Assembly: GCA_037176725.1 (NCBI GenBank)
Contig: JAZBRS010000050.1
Location: forward strand, 12,790,001-12,854,000
Reading direction: 5' to 3'
Length of the DNA: 64,000 nucleotides
Source: Posidonia oceanica
Lineage: Eukaryota; Streptophyta; Magnoliopsida; Alismatales; Posidoniaceae
In this document: piece by piece, positions 22,601 to 32,627 of the stretch
Position numbering within the stretch: position 1 is the first letter of the stretch
Layout of the letters: each line of letters starts with the position of its first letter
Notes under the pieces: generated by a model
Told to the model about the DNA's origin: nothing
What the model saw: the letters and a program-made list of their open reading frames with translations, nothing else
The model's database searches: none
Made by a program: the position numbers and the translations under genes

Positions 22601-25360
22601 TTCAGGACGATGCTCCGGTGCTTCCCAGATGATCAAGCGGCGATTCTGCAGCTCGAGCGGAAGGTCAGCGTTTGTGGGTCGACTGTGAGCTGCCGGAGGC
22701 CGGGGGAGCTGTCTACTGCTCCTCGGCTTGGGTGGAGCCTTCCGGAGGATTGCTGGAGGTCCAGCGAAGGGGTTTAGATGGTTGGCTGAGGGTTCTGGAG
22801 CATGTAGGGAGAAAATGGAGAGATGGACTGATTTTGGTCAGAAGCGAAACAAGGTGTTTGTAGTGGAGCTTGGGGTCTGTAGTGGACGAGGAGGTCTGAT
22901 GTCAGGTGGCTTGGAAAGGTGGAGTGCAGGTGAGTGTTCGGGTGTAGTTTGGAAGGATGCTGTGAGTTCTGGAGGAGGGAATTGCGGAGTGGGTTCTGTT
23001 GGGTTGCAGTTGGCTTTCAGAGGGTGATCAAGGTAGCTTTGGGTGGTGGAAAGGCTGTAGAATGGTGAAGGGAAATGGCTGGGTTTCTGGGTGAACTTGG
23101 GGGATTAATTGGGAGAGGAATTGGGACTTGGACGGGGTTTGGTTTTCTGGAAAAGAAAGAAGAAGATCTACTGAAGATTGAAGAAGGAACTGGAGAAGGT
23201 TCTGAGGTGGGGATTGCTCTGGAACGGGGATCTCTCTCCGGGATGCCAAGGAAGACTCTCAAGCTCTCTTTTACTGCTCTCTTCTCTCTGGGAATTGGAG
23301 GATACAGAGGAGAAGAAGGAGGTTGCTCAGGTGGAGGAAAAATGCAAATGGATTCTGGTTTCTCTCGGATTGACCAAGGACTCTCTTCTCTGCTCTCTCT
23401 TGCTACTCTGTCGATCCGAATTGAAGGACGAAGAGGAGGCTTTTTATCAGGAGGAGGAGACTGCTGGGCGCGAGCTGGTGGTTTGAATTCCACCGGCGGC
23501 ACTGCAACTGAAGAGACCAGCAGCCGGCGAGATGACAGGCACTTGATGCCTCCCGGAATTGGTGCTGAGAGGTGAGAGAGCGGCGAGCTCTGTAGGTGAT
23601 AGGATGGAGGACTTCGAATTTGAATGGGTGGAGGGAACTCTGTTGCAGGCCGCTCGCGGGAGAGAAAACCGGTGGAAATGCCGGCGGAGGGAAGAGGAAG
23701 GAGGAAGAAGAAAGGCGGGCCGGACTATGCTGCGGGCCGAGAAAAAGAAGGAAAAATTGAAGGAAAAAGAGAAATGGGCCGACGGGCCCAGTAAGGAAAA
23801 GAAAGAAAGAAAGAAGAGAAATAAGAAAGAAAGAAGGGGTAGGATGGGGAAATAAAATTAATATAAATGAACTAAAAATAAATAAAAATACTAGGAAGGC
23901 TGTGTTGTGAATTAGGATTTTAATTAGATTTTTTAATTACCATTTTGGGTTGATTAATGTGTTTTGGGCTTGATTAGGGTTTTAGGGCTTTGGTTTTGCT
24001 TTTAATCAATTTTCACTTGATTAAATGTTTGTTAAACCTTTTTTAAATTGTTTTAAAAATTGTGTTTCCCTTGTTAGATACTTAGGACATTGATTAGGAT
24101 TTTTTAGGATTTATTTTCGTATTAATCAGGATTGGTTTTAGGTTTTTAAGTCTTAGTCTTCTTAGGGTTTTTTTTTCTTTCTTAAGTCTTTTAAGTTATG
24201 CTTTGATTTTTATTTGTTGATTTTTCTTGAAGTTTTTAGTTAGATTTTTCTGGTTTGATGGGGTGTTTTTAAGTCTTTCAAATGTGTTTTTCTTTTCCCT
24301 TTTTTAATTAAGTTTTTATGTTGTTCTTCTTATGTTTATTAAGTTAAGTCTTTTGCTTCTTTAATTACTTATTTTAGTGTTTGATTTTTAATTCTTCTTT
24401 TTAGGGTTTGTTTTTTAATTCTTCTGATGGGGTTTTTACTTTTGGTGGGTTTTGATTTCATTTTAGTTCTTTTCTTGATTTTTCAGTGTTTTCTTTTGAT
24501 TTGTTTTGCATTTTTTAGCTTACATGCTTGGTTTTCCTTTTAGCTTGATTTAGTTAAGTTTAGGTTTTTAATTGCTTGTTTAATGTTTTTTAATTGTTTT
24601 TCTTAGGGTTCTGATTTGTTTCTTTTATGTTTTGGGGTTTTACAGATTTTTAGGGGTTTTTATGGATTTTTGCAAAAGAGAGAAAAGGAAAAGAGAAGGA
24701 GGAAAGAAATGGAAAAAAGAGGGAGATAAAAGGAAAAGAGATAGGTTGGAGGAAAATGATTTTTTAAAATTTAGGGAAAATGTTAAAAATAAAGTAAAAA
24801 TAGGAATAAGATAGAGAAGAGACAGAAGCACAGAGTGGGCCCACAGTCAGACCTGAGAAAGGGTAAGAAGGGGATGAAAAGAGAGATGATAATCAGGAGA
24901 GAGAGAGGAGAGAGAAAATGATAATCTCGGAGAGAGAAAAGGATAATTTGCGCAAATGAGAGGCTTAGAGGTCTTGGAATGGGATGAAAATTGGTGAGTG
25001 GGCAGTCTAGGGTTTGAGGTGTTCGTTCTGAAGTTTTGGTTTGATTCTGAGAAGGTTTTAGAGGGGTTTCAAGGTGTAGAAAAAGGGTAGTTTCACCTAG
25101 GTTTTCTAGGGTTTTTGGGAACGATCTAGGTTTGAGATTTTCTAAGTGTTCGGGCAGGTTTGCTAAGTGGGTATTGGTGGGTTTTCCTATAGATTTTGTC
25201 AGGTTTTGAGCTTGGGAGGAGGGGTAAAGGCTTAGGTCAAGTTTGGCTGGTTTTGAAGGGTAAAGAAGAGGATTAGGATTTGGTTTTGGTTTGGGTTTGA
25301 GTCCAGCAATCACCAGGAGGGCTCCAAGTGGTCCAAGCCTGCCAAGATGGGGTGTCAACA
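19630..25360 (-). repeat. Element 2 3' LTR (left copy in window)
   Basis: On the minus strand it starts TGTTGACACCCCATCTTGGC at 25360 and ends CTACA at 19630. Subregions on the plus strand: 19950 conserved hairpin motif; 20200-20520 CpG-bearing AAACGG(C/T)GCAAAA-type repeats; 21170-22190 A-rich DNA with recurrent ATGCAA words; 22200-23860 G/C-rich stretch with chance ORFs; 23870-24660 very T-rich, with TTAGGGTTTT words. No gene is supported: the ORFs appear in both LTR copies because the LTR is duplicated. Confidence 0.95.
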
Positions 25361-25428
25361 GATGCCCCTCCCTGAGCAAGGTCAAGCGGAGCGAGGCCGC
25401 TGCTCAGGGTTGACAAGACACCCCATCT
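25345..25428 (-). other. Polypurine tract region and structured LTR boundary, Element 2
   Basis: Minus-strand reading: the polypurine tract AGGGAGGGGCATC abuts the LTR at 25360. Plus coordinates of the pairing arms: LTR start 25346-25359; upstream arm 25409-25413 plus 25419-25428, with a 5-nt bulge. Nested stem CCCTGAGC/GCTCAGGG. Same design as Elements 1 and 3. Confidence 0.75.
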
Positions 25429-26249
25429 GACCGACGGGAGCAGCGGTTTGCTATGGGCGTGAGCTACTTATTCGGCGGATGCACCGAAAATCGTAGCCCG
25501 TTGCCGCAATGCAAGATGCAGGGTGCAGATGGATGATGCTAAGTGTGTAAATGCAATTGGTATGCTTATGCTAAAGCTTACTGCGCTGTACTCCTCTGGG
25601 GGAAAGCGAGATGGTGCATGCACGCGGGAGGGTGGAAAATGCAATGCAAGATCGCCGGACAATACTTCGGGAGAGTCGGGCGAGGGGGTGCGCTGAGCGG
25701 TGTGCAGCTCTAGCGCAGGGGTGCCGTTTGCCAAGCTTCTGCTGTAGGCATAGGCGATGCGAGTGCTAAAAGTAAAAGGCTAAAAAGTAAAGATGCTGGA
25801 AAGTAAAGTGCTGAGAAGTAAATATGCTATGGATGTGCATGCGGTGGCGGGCGCGGGCCCGAGAAAGCGAAATGCGGAAGCTGGTGTAAGGACCACAGAG
25901 GAGTAGTAGCGCAATAAGGGTGCAATGTTATGCAATGTTATGCAGTGGAATGCAGGGTATAAACAGCGGAGCACCGGGCATACGGAACCGGGAAAACGAT
26001 CCCAAGGCCGCATACTACTGCGAGTATCATCCAAAGCCGGCAAGCTGCGAAAGTCTTGCGGGTGCCGAGGATGATACCTTAGGCAATACACGAGCCAGGG
26101 GTTCGAATCCCAAGCACGCCATGTCCGTGCAATGATGGAATGCAGTACTAGGACTGACTCTACAGAGGACACAAGGAAGCTATATGATGTTATGCAATGC
26201 GAATGCTGATGATATGCAACAAAATGCTATTTACTCTACGATGAAATGA
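25429..26249 (-). other. Element 2 spacer after polypurine region
   Basis: The first 90 bp are the conserved pre-polypurine segment (GGTGCATCCGCCGAATAAG in element sense). The rest is rich in ATGC words with no gene. Inverted GTATCATCC/GGATGATAC copies at about 26034 and 26069 can form a hairpin. Confidence 0.55.
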
Positions 26250-26643
26250 GTGATAAGTTAACGGACCTATCACCGGATAGTTAGGGCTATCAGCCCGCTG
26301 AGGAGTTAACGGACTCGTCACCGGATAGTTAGGGCTATCAGCCCACTGAGGAGTTAACGGACTCATCACCGGATATTTTAGGGCTATCAGCCCGAATGAG
26401 GAGTTAACGGACTCATCGCCGGATAGTTAGGGCTATCAGCCCGAATGAGGAGTTAACGGACTCATCGCCGGATAGTTAGGGCTATCAGCCCGAATGAGGA
26501 GTTAACGGACTCATCACCGGATAGTTAGGGCTATCAGCCCAAATGAGGAGTTAACGGACTCATCGCCGGATAGTTAGGGCTATCAGCCCGAATGAGGAGT
26601 TAACGGACTCATCACCGGATAGTTAGGGCTATCAGCCCGAATG
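26250..26643 (-). repeat. 49-bp tandem array, about 8 copies, Element 2
   Basis: In element sense each unit holds two small hairpins: GATAG-ccctaa-CTATC and GAGT-ccgtta-ACTC. The first plus-strand copy differs, with GGACCTATC in place of GGACTCATC. Copies are nearly identical, so the array is young. Confidence 0.92.
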
Positions 26644-27120
26644 AGGGTGGAAAGGGGGCGGGATACCGAGCCAGGCAGAGGCCCAGAGATGCTCCCGTGA
26701 CAGTTGGGGATGTCAGCCCAAACGAGGATGGAAATGGGATACCGAGGGGCAGCAAACAAGATGCCCCTGGTATCAGGATGATACCAGAGGACAGCCGAAG
26801 TGCTCCTGGCACTGAAATGCGATGATGGATAGATGAATGGATGATAGGTTGACGAACCTATCGCCGGGCAGTTAGGGGTGCCAGCCCGAATGATGATGAG
26901 GGAGACGATACCATAGGGCAGCCGAAAAAGATGCCCCTGGTATCAGAATGATACCAGGGGACAACCGAAGCGCCCCTGGCACTAGAATGCAAGGGTGGAT
27001 GAACAGGTGGATGGATGATAGGTTGACGAACCCATCGCCGAGCAGTTAGGGGTGCCAGCCCGAGGATGATAGGTTAACGGACCTATCGCCGAGCAGTTAG
27101 GGTTGCCAGCCTGGATGCAA
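26644..27120 (-). repeat. Mixed hairpin repeats, Element 2
   Basis: Two copies of a strong hairpin CCCCTGGTATC/GATACCAG(A/G)GG (26764-26790 and 26934-26960) alternate with GATAGGT-type and GGCA/TGCT-type hairpins (26845-26890, 27020-27115). In element sense the long hairpin is followed by CATCTTTTT or CATCTTGTTT. Confidence 0.8.
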
Positions 27121-28589
27121 AGAATGAGGGATGCAGGCGGATACATAGAGAACAAGAAACCCCCCGTGGTGGGCGTGCAATGGTCTCAGCGTGGGCATGC
27201 TTCGTAGCGTCACGAGGTGACAAACGAGGGACATGCCGGTCATCAAGGACTTACCCAACGCGGTGGGCGGCAAAACTTTGAAAAACGTAGAGCCTCTGAG
27301 CGAGGTCAGGCAAAGAGTGCTCATCCTTGACTCCGGTTTTCGAAAACAGAGAGGAAAGAAGGTGATGGTATATTACAGCATGCATTTTTTGGTGGCTTTG
27401 GACTCAAAAGCAACTGCGCTAAAAGGGTGCTTCTGCACTTCCTGACTCAGGAGACTCGATCCTCGAGCAGCGCCATGCCGAGTTGTGGTCGGTGGCTCTC
27501 TTTCTCACTCTTGGCTCGGGATGAGGCTTTGGCTTCACAGAGAATAGCCTTTGGCTGCAGGTAGGTAGCAGAAGCGTTGGATGCAGCTTCACAGCCTCCG
27601 TCTTAATTCCTCGGGGACCGACTACCGCTTTTGACACTCACAGGATGATGTTTCTTTTCCCCTCATGAGTGATTGGATCTGCATCTAGCCTTCTTGGAAA
27701 TAAGTGTTGTCTGCACAGGGGTTGGAGCGTGCTGCTGCGCTCGGAGGGTGGGGCCAGGTCCTCCATATATGATGTCTTGTGCAGTTGCCAGTGTGGCGCT
27801 TGATTTTGATAACTGAGATGGCTTTGACGCTCGTCTGAATCACTCCTCTCATGAGCGCCTTCTTTCTTCAACTTCTTCCTTCATTTTTTCTTTTGTGCTC
27901 AGCATGCATATTATGTTATCATATTCTTTTGCTCACATGATCTCTATTCTTTTGGGATATGCATGTCTTCGCCCTCTTGGGGTAGCGGTCCCTGATGAGG
28001 CATTAAGAGTTCGGCTGATACGCGTACACCCTCAGCCTCTGCAATGTGTGTTTGCAGCCTCAGGCTATGCCCTGCTCTGCTTCGGTCCTCTCCATGTTCG
28101 GTGGACTCTCTTGATAAGGTGGATCCTGCTTGTAGTGTTCTGAAACTCAGCGGGATGCTCTATTCTGCTCTCAGTCTCACTTTATGGCCACATGCAAGAG
28201 ATGGCGCTGCTCGGGTGAGATCTGCTTGAGACTGTCGCTGCTTGACATCCTCTAGGCGCTGCTTGCTTGTCCATAGCCAGGTTTCTGATTATACAAATGT
28301 TTATGGGTTTTGTATTTTTTAGAAGGGAAGGGACAAGCATGTTTTTAGGTTTTTGCATTGGTTTTGTATTTTTTATGGTTTTTCAGGTTTAAGAAAACAT
28401 AAAAGGGAAAACCAACAGCAATGCGAGAAAATATTTTTACGTTTTTTGATTTTCTTGATTTTTTTTGGTGCTTTTGCTTTACAGGATGCATGAAATGACA
28501 TGTATGTGCAGAAGGTGACATGCGTGATGACAGATATGTACAGGATGGCATGAATGCATGAGATGATAGCTATGTGCAGAGGAATGTGC
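27121..28589 (-). other. Element 2 non-repetitive interior
   Basis: No protein family or RNA gene recognised. ORFs are all under 85 codons without recognisable motifs. A T-rich section (28290-28480) precedes the next array. This may be foreign or rearranged sequence replacing pol. Confidence 0.45.
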
Positions 28590-28898
28590 AAGGTGATAGG
28601 TTGACGGACCTATCGCCGAATAGTTAGGGATATCAGCCCGAGGATGACAGGTTAACGGACCTATCGCCGAGCAGTTAGGGTTGCCAGCCCGAGGATGACA
28701 GGTTAACGGACCTATCGCCGAGCAGTTAGGGTTGCCAGCCCGAGGATGACAGGTTAGCGGACCTATCGCCGAGCAGTTAGGGTTGCCAGCCCGAGGATGA
28801 TAGGTTAACAGACCTATCGCCGAGTAGTTAGGGTTGCCAGCTCGAGGATGACAGGTTAACGGACCTATCGCCGAGCAGTTAGGGTTGCCAGCCCGAAT
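28590..28898 (-). repeat. 51-bp tandem array, about 6 copies, Element 2
   Basis: In element sense each unit carries GGCA-accctaac-TGCT and GATAGGT-ccgtta-ACCTGTC. One copy, at about 28600-28640, has GATA-tccctaac-TATT in the first hairpin and GATAGGT-ccgtca-ACCTATC in the second, so the stem bases change together. Confidence 0.92.
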
Positions 28899-29197
28899 GA
28901 TATGAGATGAATGCAAGAAGTAGAAGAGATGCATGCTTTTTAATGAGTTTCGTTGATTTTATGCTTTTTATGATTTTCAGGCAAGGCGAAAAACCAAAAA
29001 AACAAAACAAAACAGAAAGAAAAGACAATGCAGAAAACAAAAGAGAGGTTAGAAGGACTTACCTGGATGGCACTGTGCCTGGTCGTGCTGTCGACGCTGC
29101 CGTTGCATCTCCGAGCGTCCCTCGGACGAGATAGGGAGGATGGAAGAAGGGGATCGCGCCGATGGGACCAGAAGGATCCATCGGAGCAGAGCGGGAT
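28899..29197 (-). other. Element 2 segment between gag and array, with 5' splice-site match
   Basis: No coding homology. On the minus strand, CCAG|GTAAGT at 29066-29057 is a perfect donor consensus, followed by T-rich sequence. It may be chance, or mark an intron start downstream of gag. Confidence 0.4.
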
Positions 29198-31339
29198 TCA
29201 GAAAAGATTGGGGTAACCCCTCGAGGTTCCGGCGGAGGAAGGATTGGCTATACTAGGGCATGCATGTGCAAGTGCAGGTGTATGTGTATGTGCAGGCTCC
29301 TGCTCGCCAACGCTGATGATCCTGCGGTCGATCAGGCGTTGAACGGCATCCCGAAGAGCGAGGCAGTTGTCCGTCGAGTGCCCGGTGGCCCGATGAAAAC
29401 TGCAGAACTGATCCGTATCATGCCACCACGGAGGGGGGTTTGGTGACGGACGGACAGTCGAGAGTCTCAGGAGCGACTCAACTTGAGGGAAGATGACACT
29501 CAGTGGTCCGGGGAGAGGTGTGTAATCACACTCAGCCCGACGAGGTCGTCTTTGCCCTGGGTGGAGTCCTTGCCGAGCGGGTGCGACATGATGCACGGGC
29601 TCGACGATGGCAGTGTGCTTAGTGGGTGCAAAATTAGGTGCGTGCTCTAGCGGAAAAGGGTCTAGTTGACTCTCTGCATAGGCAGGCTCTTCGGGAAGAT
29701 CGACGCATAACTCGCAGAGCTGTTCGGAGCGGTCAGGAGTGGAGCTGTTGTTGTTGCTGCTGCGATTGCCGGAGGTGTTGGCCTGCCTAGCCAATGCAGA
29801 AAGTGCGGGGAAATGCCCACTTCGCAGCGAGCTTTCCACGCGGACACCAGCCCTAATCAGCGATGCATGACTAGTGATGTGCTGAATGCAAAGCAGAGTC
29901 CCAATCACTGGCAGCGCCCCTTTAACAATCATCTCGATAGAATCCTCCTCGGAGGGTTTATCTTTGACTTGGGCGGCTAAGGAACGCCAGCGACCGACAT
30001 ACTCCCCGAATGGCTCTTGGGGTCTCTGCCGGATGGCGACGAGATCCTCCCTCTTGGGGATCAGGTCGAGGTTGAAAGCATACTGCTCAAGGAAGGCCTG
30101 AGAAAGATCCGTCCAAGTTCGAACCGTGGCCATGTCAAGGGAAGTGAACCACTTGAGCGCGGGGCCAGTCAAACTCTTCTGAAACAGGCGGATAAGGAGC
30201 CTTTCATCAGCCTGAAGCTGAGCAAGGTCCCCGCAGTATGCCTTCAGATGCGAAATAGGACAGCCTTTACCATTGTATTTATTGAAGACCGGGATGCGGA
30301 ACTTCGAAGGGAGTGCGGCCTCGGGAAAGAGACAAAGGTCGCGAAACTGGTAAGACTGGTGGTCCTTGCCCTGCACTAGACGTAGTGCTTTCTCCAAAAC
30401 GTCCATCCTATCATTGATGGGGTCTGGATTGGCTGCCATAGGAAATGAGGCAACAGGGGCAGGGACCACATACGCCGAGTGGGTCGCACCTAAGTGCTCC
30501 TCCGGATCCACCATCACGTCGCCTGGTGGAGCAACGGGATGGCCGGCGTATCCGTGCGTGCGTGCAGTGTAGGCAGGAAAGTATGCTGGGTTCTGAACCT
30601 GATGCAAGGGAGATGGATGGGCAATATGCTGTGTAGTGCGATGTGCAGATTGTTGGAGTGACAGTTGCTGCACAGGCGCGATGCCGGGCAGCGAACCAGT
30701 GGGATACTGTGCTCCAACCAGTCCGAAAGACTGATCACCAGGAAATGGAGTTGAATGCAGTGCATGGTGTTGTGCAGAAGCAGGAGACAGATGCCGCGCC
30801 CTCATCACCGAAGCAGTGTGTAGCTGAGGCGATGGTCTGGGCGGGAGTGCAGTGTGTGCAACAGCAGGCCGCAGAGGAACCTCAAGGGCAACAGGAATGC
30901 AAGAGGGTCGAACTGATAGAGCTATACCCTGCAGTGTGTGGGCAAGGTCCATCAGGTGCTGATACCGCGCTTCAGGGGACCCGTGAGTGGAAACACTGAA
31001 TTGCAGGACCGGCCGGGAGGCGGACTCAAGAGATTGAGAACCTAAAGCAAAGGTCGTCGCAGTAGAAGGGATGTCGGGAGCGACATATCCCAAGGACGAA
31101 TGGGTCAGAGGCGCCTCCGAAACGCGAGAGGCGGTCATCGAGACAAATTCGACGATCGGATCCGGAGTGGCGCAAGTTTGCCAAAGACCCGCAGCAGAAG
31201 GGAGCGCCCTAGACACCTGGGGATGGAATCCTGGTGTCATAGAGGGCACAGAGCGAACAGAAGTGAAATCTGGGGGGGCCCAAGTGGTAAACCCCTCCGA
31301 ATCAACGGTAAAGTGGAGCCCACCGACAGACTGGGCCAT
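29198..31339 (-). CDS. gag: Gag polyprotein of Element 2
   Basis: Intact ORF of 713 residues starting MAQSVGGLHF, the same Met-Ala-Gln start as the other two elements. Pro/Ser/Thr-rich N-terminal third with LMDLAHTLQGIALSVRPS; Gag capsid-like domain (about residues 345-520) with IPVFNKYNGKGCPISHLKAY, LIRLFQKSLTGPALKWF and EPFGEYVGRW; Asn/Ser-rich linker; zinc-knuckle-like CSFHRATGHSTDNC (about 655); then a short divergent tail ending YPNLF. Homology to Element 3 Gag stops shortly after the knuckle (about GTSRG), the deletion point that removed protease and pol. It would form particles in which RNA of this family is packaged. An open Gag in an element without pol suggests Gag may be used in cis. 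Confidence 0.9.
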   Translation of the reverse strand: MAQSVGGLHFTVDSEGFTTWAPPDFTSVRSVPSMTPGFHPQVSRALPSAAGLWQTCATPDPIVEFVSMTASRVSEAPLTHSSLGYVAPDIPSTATTFALGSQSLESASRPVLQFSVSTHGSPEARYQHLMDLAHTLQGIALSVRPSCIPVALEVPLRPAVAHTALPPRPSPQLHTASVMRARHLSPASAQHHALHSTPFPGDQSFGLVGAQYPTGSLPGIAPVQQLSLQQSAHRTTQHIAHPSPLHQVQNPAYFPAYTARTHGYAGHPVAPPGDVMVDPEEHLGATHSAYVVPAPVASFPMAANPDPINDRMDVLEKALRLVQGKDHQSYQFRDLCLFPEAALPSKFRIPVFNKYNGKGCPISHLKAYCGDLAQLQADERLLIRLFQKSLTGPALKWFTSLDMATVRTWTDLSQAFLEQYAFNLDLIPKREDLVAIRQRPQEPFGEYVGRWRSLAAQVKDKPSEEDSIEMIVKGALPVIGTLLCIQHITSHASLIRAGVRVESSLRSGHFPALSALARQANTSGNRSSNNNSSTPDRSEQLCELCVDLPEEPAYAESQLDPFPLEHAPNFAPTKHTAIVEPVHHVAPARQGLHPGQRRPRRAECDYTPLPGPLSVIFPQVESLLRLSTVRPSPNPPPWWHDTDQFCSFHRATGHSTDNCLALRDAVQRLIDRRIISVGEQEPAHTHTPALAHACPSIANPSSAGTSRGYPNLF

Positions 31340-32608
31340 TGCTGACTGAGTCTAAGTGAGCAGAAGCTGCGACGAGAGAGAAAGAAGTAAAGTCTAAGGA
31401 AAGCTACCGCTGGAAGCGACGAGTAGCTCAGAGGAAGGACGCTCAGAGTCCGGGCAGCAGATCCTGCACGTACCTGCAAAAGAGTAAAGATGTTAGAGGT
31501 TGTATGCAATAAAGAGTTATTAGGGGTGGCATGAATGGCATACATGCAAATGAATGTCCTAAGATGCGCTCTCTCACCATGCAAGTCCTGAGTAGATGAC
31601 CTACTAGGACGCACTCAAGGGTAGTGGGTTTAGACAGATTCCAGGTCAGAAAAAGCAGGTCCCCTGTCTAACTCCTGGCCCAAAGCTCAGGTAATAACAG
31701 GGTGGTGCGTTGGTGGCCTCTACCCCGCTAAAGCGTGGGTGGTACCCTCTACTAACACCGACACGACCCCCGGACAAGGGGGGACAGACCGACTGACTCG
31801 CGCCACGCTCAAAGCGGTGGAACAAGAGGCCAGGACTGTCCTTCGCAGACTGTGGGTGGACTCAGAAGAGAGAATGCATGCTTTCTAAGATGAATCAATC
31901 ATGCAAGATGCTTTAGAGTCTTTTACTTGCGTTTTATTAACCAGAAAGGGGGAAAATTGCAAGTTATTGGCTCTAGTTGTGCTTAGAAGTTATTGTTTAG
32001 CTTTATTGTAGCTTTTAGATTAAGCAAAAGGGAAAGCAAACATGTTTCTACTGTCCTAGGCATGGCATGCGCAAAGGGGAAAGAGACAGACAAACATGGC
32101 ATGCAATCAATCACACAACAAAGCAAAAGGCATGCGCATGGCATGTGCAAGTGTTCGTGGACATAATAGTGAAAGGAAAAGCATTCGTCAAGTCAAAAGG
32201 CATGTATGCAAAGTATGTGCGTGCGTAGTGACATAGCAAAGGTGTAAAAGAAGCATTCAACATTCAAAAGGCATGTATCGTTGCCAAACAAGTATGTAGA
32301 CATGCAATGTGCGATAACTAAAGCAGTAATAAGCAAGTTAGGCAAAGCAAGTAAAGGCAAGTAAGCGGTAAAGGAAGTAAAAGCAGAAGCAGGGAAACAA
32401 GTAAATAAACAAGCACAGAAGTAAAGCTAAGCAAAAAGAGCGCAAACCGAGGTGAAAGAGGTGCAAAACCAAAGCAAAGTAGCCACAAAGCGACTTTCTA
32501 GGAGTTTGCACAGAAAAGCGAGCAAAGCAGGCAAAGAAGGCACACAAGGCAGACAAGGCTGCAAAACAGGCGAGCGGAAAAGCCGGGAACGAAAGCCGGA
32601 GTCTGTCA
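31340..32608 (-). other. Element 2 leader with conserved block
   Basis: Between PBS and gag on the minus strand. The block 31590-31890 matches the leaders of Elements 1 and 3. The C-run/G-run hairpin is at 31767-31783, and 31736-31762 is identical over 27 nt to both others. The remainder, 31890-32600, is A-rich with AAGCAAG/GTAAG words and no gene. Confidence 0.75.
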
Positions 32609-32626
32609 TCCCCAGCAGAGTCGCCA
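32609..32626 (-). other. Primer-binding site, Element 2
   Basis: Minus-strand TGGCGACTCTGCTGGGGA, one base inside the LTR end at 32628. Identical to the Element 1 site. Confidence 0.92.
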
Positions 32627-32627
32627 C

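Noticed and set aside
22208..23855. ORFs of 100-190 codons in the G/C-rich LTR section, repeated at 35146-36842
   Set aside because: Present twice only because the LTR is duplicated; low complexity, overlapping in several frames, no domain.
26085..26128. GGTTCGAATCCC with nearby GCACGCC, resembling a tRNA T-arm and acceptor
   Set aside because: No matching 5' acceptor strand (GGCGTGC) or anticodon arm upstream at tRNA distance; only the T-loop consensus matches.
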